Shown here piece after piece: positions 8,090-17,484 of a stretch of 17,484 nt of DNA. This DNA comes from STC-113 sp964553745 (GTDB lineage Bacteria; Patescibacteriota; Gracilibacteria; BD1-5; UBA2023). Each line of letters begins with the position of its first letter. Position 1 is the first letter of the stretch. The stretch is taken from NCBI GenBank assembly GCA_964553745.1, contig CAZKLD010000022.1, positions 1 through 17,484 of the forward strand. The letters are read 5' to 3'. The notes under the pieces were generated by a model. It worked only from the letters and a program-made list of their open reading frames with translations. It was not told the DNA's origin and did no database searches. The position numbers were made by a program, and so were the translations under genes.

Positions 8090-8166
8090 TTACCTAACCC
8101 AGGGTCACTCTCTCTTGCTTCGCAATTTACCTTAATAATTTGGAAATTTGTTTCCTCCCCAATACA

Positions 8167-8213
8167 ATACCCCACCTAACCTCCCCTAATCTAGGGGGAG
8201 CCAGAGGGGGTAT
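8167..8213. repeat. Nested G/C-run stem-loop after the pilin-like array
   Basis: The outer stem ATACCCC (8167-8173) pairs with GGGGTAT (8207-8213). The inner stem CTCCCCTA pairs with TAGGGGGAG (8181-8200) with one bulged G. There is no T-run directly after it, so it is an imperfect terminator candidate; it may instead be a dispersed palindromic repeat marking the end of the array. A small hairpin, GGAAA-TTTG-TTTCC, lies upstream at 8142-8155. Confidence 0.5.
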
Positions 8214-8267
8214 TAATCACTAAAAAATCCATTTGCAAAATTCGTATACAGGATCAAAGAAAATAAG

Positions 8268-8294
8268 TTGACAATCCTGCTTTATATATATAAT
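8268..8294 (+). promoter_or_regulatory. Promoter of rpoBC
   Basis: Consensus -35 TTGACA at 8268-8273 and consensus -10 TATAAT at 8289-8294, with a slightly short 15-bp spacer. Transcription would start about 70 nt before the rpoB ATG. Both hexamers are perfect, which fits a strongly expressed housekeeping operon. Confidence 0.65.
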
Positions 8295-8306
8295 AACTAT
8301 GTTGCA

Positions 8307-8340
8307 CTAACTAAAACGATTGTGTTTTGATTGAAGTTAG
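8307..8340 (+). promoter_or_regulatory. Hairpin in the rpoB 5' untranslated region
   Basis: CTAACT (8307-8312) pairs with AGTTAG (8335-8340), and AAAAC (8313-8317) pairs with GTTTT (8324-8328), with a 6-nt loop and a one-sided bulge. It lies just after the predicted transcription start. It could stabilise the mRNA or be a control site; no function is shown. Confidence 0.4.
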
Positions 8341-8371
8341 GGCATGTTTTTTAGTTTATAACGATGAAACA

Positions 8372-11300
8372 ATGCCTAAGAAAAAGGACTTAGTAGAGTC
8401 TGCAGAAACTTCAGTCCATGAAAAACAAGCTCCAGAAAAAGATGTTGGAGCTCTTTATCATGTCAATTGAAGATATTTCTTTACAGATGATAAATCAATT
8501 CTAGAAATGCCTGAACTTATTGAGGTACAACTCAATTCTTACAGGGAATTTATGAATGTGAAACTTAATAAAGCTTTTGATGAAGCTTTCCCAATCAGTG
8601 ATTTCTCTTGAGAAAAAATTGATATATACTACAAATCCATGTATATGGATGAACCGAAATACGGTGTTTCAGATTGCAAGAGAAAAAACCTTAATTATGA
8701 GGCTCCTCTTAAGGTCAGACTTGAAATGCTGAATAAGGAAACCTGAGAAATCAAGGAACAAGATGTTTATATGGGGGGTATCCCTCTAATGACTGAACAC
8801 GGTTCTTTCATTATCAATGGTATCGAGCGTGTTATCGTTAATCAGATAATCCGTTCAACTTGAATGTTCTTTTCTCCAGATTCAAAAAATCCTGGATATT
8901 TTGCGATGAAAGTCATACCTCAAAAAGGTAGTTGGTTTGAAATCGAATTAGAAAAGAAATGAATAATCAACGTAAAAATAGATAAGAAAAGAAAAATCCC
9001 AGTTACTACGCTTCTTAGGGCTTTTGGTCTTGAGACAGACTCTGAGATCTTGAATGTTTTCAAGCATGACAAGAATTTCATTGCAAAATATGTCGGACCT
9101 ACTCTAGATAAAGATAAGACTAAATCAAGAATCGAAGCTTTGCATGTAATATACAAATTGCTTAGACCAGGAGATTTGGGTACTGATGAACGTGTACAGG
9201 ATCTTTTCAACACTACTTTCTGAGATATCAAGAAATTTGATCTTTGAGAAATTGCACGTATTAAAATAAATAGAAAGCTTAAACTTGAAACTGAATATAA
9301 AGACGAAGGAAGATTCCTTAAACTAGAGGATATAACTCTTGGTCTTAATTACCTTTTAGGTCTTATAGATGAAAAGGAATGACATACTTGGGATGATATC
9401 GATCACCTTGAAAACAGAAGAGTAAGATCAGTTTGAGAATTAGTTTATGATAAACTTAAAGTCGGTCTTGCAAGAATGGAAAAAATCGCAAAAGATCGTA
9501 TGACTATTGTTGAATTAGAAGATGCCACACCAGGTACTTTTATCAATTCTCGTCCTATTACTGCGGTTCTTAAGGAATTCTTTGCTTCGTCTCAATTGTC
9601 ACAATTCATGGATCAGTCAAATCCGATCTCAGAATTATCGCACAAGAGAAGAATCACTGCCTTATGACCTGGGTGATTGACTCGTGAAAGAGCTTCATTT
9701 GAGGTTCGTGATGTACATCCGACACAATATTGAAGACTATGTCCTATCCATACTCCAGAAGGACCAAATATCTGATTAGTTCTGCATTTGGCTTCATATG
9801 CTAAGGTAGACAGATTCGGTTTCATAACAACTCCATTCCAAAAAGTGGCTCATACATCAAAAAATGATTGAGCTGATTCAATAAATAGGATTGCGCGTGA
9901 TACGATTACCGATGAAAAAGGAAAAGTGATTGTAAATGAAAAAGAGTACATAACTCCAGAAATTGCAAAAGAATTAGCTACAAGATTAAAGGATCCTGAA
10001 GTTATGGTTAGAGGATATGTCTTAGATGATTTCGAATACTTTGACGGTTATCAGGAAAGAGTACTTACAATCGCGGAAGCAAATGTTGATCTTGATGTTT
10101 ACTGAAACTTCAACGAAACTCGTATCGGTGCTCGTCACAATGCTGAGCCAATTGTTGCTTACGTTAAGGAAGTTACTCATAAAGATATCTCTCCAAAACA
10201 AATAATGTCCGAGACTACAACTCTAGTTCCATTCTTGGAGCATGATGATGCGACTCGTGCAGAAATGGGTACGAACATGATGAGACAAGCTGTTCCGCTT
10301 ATAAGAACAGAAGCTCCAATAGTCGGTACTGGTACTGAGAAGAAAATTTGAGAATGAAGCTGATATGTAATTATTGCTGAAGAAGATTGAGAAATAATCT
10401 GAATTGATGCTAAGCATATTTCTGTTCTATATAAATCTTGAAATAAGAGATTATATGAGCTAAGAACTTTTGAGAAATCAAATAATGATATGCACATCCA
10501 CCAAAAAGCTCTTGTATCTACATGAATGAAAGTTAAGAAGTGAGATATTCTTGCAGATGGACAATCAGTTCAGAATTGAGAATTAGCACTTTGAAAAAAC
10601 TTGCTTGTAGCATATATGCCATGGGGAGGTTACAATTATGAGGATGCGATTATCATAAGTTCTCGTGTTATGGAAGATGATTTATATACTTCAGTCCATA
10701 TATCAGAATACGTGCTTGATGTTCGTGAAACCAAACTAGGACCTGAGCAAACAACTGACGATATACCAAATGTTTCTTCTGCTAAATTGAGAAATCTTAG
10801 CGAAGATGGTATCATCAGAATCGGTTCTTATGTTAGATGAGGAGATATTCTTGTCTGAAAAGTAACTCCAAAATGAGAAATTGAGCTTTCTCCAGAAGAA
10901 AGGCTCCTAAGGGCTATATTCTGAGATAAGTCAAAAGATGTGAAGGATTCATCCCTTGTCTTGCCTGCAGGTACAGGATGAAAAGTTATTTGAGTGCACG
11001 TTCTAAAAAGAGAAAACGGTGATAATTTGCCAACTTGAGTTTTCAAAGAGGTTAAAGTTTTCATCGCTGAAACAAGAAAAATAGAAGTTTGAGATAAGAT
11101 GGCATGACGTCATGGTAATAAAGGTATCGTTTCAAGGATTGTTCCTGCTGAAGATATGCCTTTTATGGCCGACGGTACTGCTGTTGATATAATTTTGAAT
11201 CCACTATGAGTTATCTCTCGTATGAATATCTGACAGATACTTGAAACTCACTTGGGTTATGCTGCTAGAAGGCTTTGAATAAGAGTCGCTACGCCTATCC

Positions 11301-11920
11301 TTAATGGTGTGCCAGTTGAACAAATCGGTGACCTTATGGAAAAATCATGACTTCCAAGAGATGGTAAAGTACAATTGTTCGATGGAAAAACTTGAGATCC
11401 ATTCAAAGAAAAAACAATGGTTTGAGTTAAGTATATGCTTAAGCTTCACCACTTGGTAGAAGACAAGATTCATGCAAGGTCAGTAGGTCCTTACTCTATG
11501 GTAACACAACAGCCGCTTTGAGGTAAAGCTCAAAACTGAGGTCAGAGATTCTGAGAAATGGAGGTCTGGGCTCTAGAATGATACGGTGCTGCAAATATAC
11601 TTCAAGAAATGATTACAATCAAATCTGATGATATTACAGGTCGTACTCAATCTTATGAGGCTATAGTAAAGCAAAAGAGAATAAAGAGACCGAATATGCC
11701 TGAATCATTCAATGTACTGCTGCGCGAGCTGCAAGCTCTTAATATGAGCATTGAACTGCTAAGTAAAGAAGAACTTGATGAACAAGAAGAATTGATGTAT
11801 CAGAGGTTCCAAGAATTAGAAAAACTAGAATGACAATATGATATCGAGATGGATGTTCCAACTCCACCAGAAGCCACTCCAGATTCTAATTTCGAATGAG
11901 GAGAATCTATTGAAGAATAA
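8372..11920 (+). CDS. rpoB: DNA-directed RNA polymerase subunit beta
   Basis: A 1182-residue beta subunit of RNA polymerase, which forms the active-centre cleft with beta'. Family landmarks in order: the N-terminal GGIPLMTEHGSFIINGIERV, the rifampicin-pocket region SQLSQFMDQSNPISELSHKR then RITALGPGGLTRE (residues about 414-439), HTPEGPNIGL, the catalytic-site lysine motif KMAGRHGNKG (about 909-918), and the C-terminal clamp SVGPYSMVTQQPLGGKAQNG with GQRFGEMEVWALEGYGAA. In-frame TGA falls repeatedly where the family has Gly (for example the Gly of AGRHG at 11105-11107). Length is normal for a bacterium without large lineage insertions. The start at 8372 gives MPKKKDLVE; no Shine-Dalgarno is present. 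rpoC follows after 32 bp, so the two are co-transcribed. The usual upstream rplJL genes are absent. Confidence 0.98.
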
Positions 11921-11952
11921 ACAATATAATTAATACTTAATTTTCTCTTACC

Positions 11953-15960
<4,008 letters not shown>

Positions 15961-15978
15961 TCATATTTCAAATATATT

Positions 15979-16013
15979 AAAAATCCTCTCCCCGTTATGG
16001 GGAGAGGATTTTT
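15979..16013. terminator. Strong terminator between rpoC and the convergent pilin-like gene
   Basis: A perfect 15-bp stem: AAAAATCCTCTCCCC (15979-15993) pairs with GGGGAGAGGATTTTT (15999-16013) around a 5-nt loop. A T-run follows the G/C part on both strands. It lies between two convergent genes and should stop transcription from both. Confidence 0.92.
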
Positions 16014-16042
16014 AATAATCAGAAGTTGAATATTAATAGGTT

Positions 16043-17484
16043 TTATTTTACATATAATTTATTTATGTATCTTTTATTGTAGCAATAACCGCTTGTATAT
16101 CATGTCATGTTAATGAATTTTCAATATCCGTTAATTGTGTCTGTCCTATTTAGTATATTTGTTTGGGTTTGAGTAAAGATAGTTGTTCATCAAATTGAGA
16201 AACTTTGTCATAATGTATCAGTAGTGTTTCAATCAGATAATGATAACAGATTTTCTCATTGATTCGGTAAAGCCTCATTCCAATAATATCAGTTCATTCA
16301 ATTTAAAGTTGTTATGCTCATGTATCATAAACAAGTACCATCATATCTTCAAGTGTATGTTATCTTCATTGATTCAAAATTTATTTTGTCTAAGATCAGT
16401 GATTTGTAATGCTGATCATTTGTTCACCATCATACTCAATAGGTTGAATCGCTATAAAAAGTTGAAGCTATATATGAAGTATTTCAAAAATTTGATAAGT
16501 CGCTAACCGTTGTCGTATTATTTTTAATTATTTCAGTCCATCCTCAATTTGTTTCCATATCACAATATGCTTGGAATACAACATTTGAATTAGATTTAAC
16601 CCAATATATTCAATCTAAAGAAGAAGGATAATTGGCTTTTATGGAATTACAGCTTGTTGCGGCGCTTCAGCTAGAAGTTCAATTAGGTGCTGTTATTGTA
16701 TTTTCAGAAGCCGTCATGCTTCATCCTAAATAATTCTTAATCAATCATTCGCCTTGATTTACTAATGTATTTGTATCTGCAGTAATTATCTTCTGTATTG
16801 CAGGCGTTGTAATATTGGAACCAGAATATGCATTTTGCATCTTTGTCATCAGAGCGAGTATGTCAGTATCTGATAATTTCATAGATCAAGTCGAATAAAC
16901 CTGATCTGCCTTATAATTCGCAAAATTGTTTATTCAAGGAAGCATGATCTTTCCTGATCAGAATGTATTATCATAAACTACATTTCATGTTCAATTCTGA
17001 TTGATTCAGAACAAGGTAGGTGTAGGAATGTAATGATAAGTGCTTCAAGTGAATACTTTCAGCACAATTCAATTGTAGTTTCAGCTTATATAGACATTAG
17101 TTCAAGTTCAACCTAATGCATTCGCATCAGGAGAATTGAGAATTGAGAACTGAGAGATGAGGAAATCGGATTCGAACGGATTATAGGTTTTTTCAAATGA
17201 TGTAGGATTCTCAAAGTTTCAGGCAACTTGGTATTCTTTTTTGTTGGATGCCAGAGAATAATCGTATTCCGAATCTTTAAGAGGATCTTTGACTTTCTTG
17301 GATAGGGTTTTCTGAATGAGCCTGTATGCAGAGTCTCATAGGGTTCATTGGTTCCATATTGTTCATCCGGAATATGTGAAAGATGTTGGATTGTCAGGAG
17401 CAGGGTACAGTCAAGATCATACATTGTATATCTCCATTCATTTCTTTATGGACGATATGTCTGATAATCTGGTAGAATCTCTTG
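16043..17484 (-). CDS. Prepilin-like protein with fibrinogen-like C-terminal domain (gene 6, 5' end outside window)
   Basis: The whole stretch is open on the minus strand with TGA as Gly: 479 residues are visible and the N-terminus is cut off at the window edge. The fragment begins RDSTRLSDISSIKKGMEIYN, exactly the stretch that follows the transmembrane prepilin helix in genes 1-5, so only the leader and helix are missing. A middle region (QVAGNFENPTSFEKTYNPFE) matches gene 1. From about visible residue 278 there is a fibrinogen-related domain: SCNSIKANYPSSLDGIYWV, then QAYCDMETNGGWTEI (cysteine at 307) and a C-terminal part with GYCYNKRYINKLYVK. Such domains bind sugars or proteins and are best known from animals, with scattered bacterial members. 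It converges on rpoC across a shared terminator. Confidence 0.85.
17131..17158 (-). repeat. Heptanucleotide tandem repeat in gene 6
   Basis: On the plus strand the units are GAGAATT, GAGAATT, GAGAACT, GAGAGAT. They lie in the coding sequence for ISQFSILNS in the middle region of gene 6, at about the place where genes 3-5 carry the 77-bp element. The unit is again seven bases, so a change in number would shift the frame. Confidence 0.65.

Noticed and set aside
8090..8371. A small gene or tRNA between gene 5 and rpoB
   Set aside because: No tRNA-like cloverleaf and no table-25 frame with a recognisable product; only hairpins, a promoter and the 5'UTR are visible.
16240..16506. Plus-strand 88-residue ORF downstream of rpoC
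   Set aside because: It is antisense to the long continuous minus-strand frame of gene 6, which has clear domain motifs.

Overview
The window comes from a bacterium that reads UGA as glycine (translation table 25), as in the Candidatus Absconditabacteria (SR1) / Gracilibacteria (BD1-5) part of the Patescibacteria (CPR). The proof is in rpoB and rpoC. They are full length and collinear with known proteins only if in-frame TGA is glycine, including in the invariant NADFDGD active-site motif of RpoC and in KMAGRHGNKG of RpoB. Tryptophan is still TGG. Under the standard code every gene here breaks into small spurious ORFs. Composition is AT-rich, and none of the seven visible start codons has a clear Shine-Dalgarno sequence.

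Layout. Positions 1-377: remnants and regulatory DNA, namely the tail of a glycine-rich protein, a promoter, a 24-codon ORF and a terminator. Positions 378-8089: five tandem plus-strand genes, 22-44 bp apart, for type IV pilin-like (prepilin) proteins. Each has a class III type N-terminus (A/G-FTLVELIVVIVILAIL), a shared middle region and then a different C-terminal module: LamG, an FGE/C-type-lectin-like domain, LamG, and two FISUMP (Fib_succ_major) domains. Positions 8090-8371: intergenic stretch with a palindromic structure, the rpoBC promoter and a 5'UTR hairpin. Positions 8372-15960: rpoB and rpoC. Positions 15979-16013: a strong, probably bidirectional terminator. Positions 16043-17484: a sixth prepilin-like gene on the minus strand, cut at its 5' end by the window edge, with a fibrinogen-like C-terminal domain.

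The pilin-like genes look like a surface display system: one secretion and assembly anchor is kept while the distal, ligand-binding domain is swapped. In Absconditabacteria and relatives, which live as epibionts or predators on other bacteria, host recognition is a reasonable guess (inference). Several features point to active diversification. A 77-bp palindromic element is inserted in frame and is identical in three genes. A 152-bp leader repeat is shared by three others. A 233-bp tract is nearly identical between genes 3 and 5. Heptanucleotide tandem repeats lie inside coding sequence. The two FISUMP C-termini avoid TGA glycine codons completely and end in stem-loops, which makes them candidate variable regions of a diversity-generating retroelement. 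No reverse transcriptase or template repeat is visible in the window, so that last point is a hypothesis.
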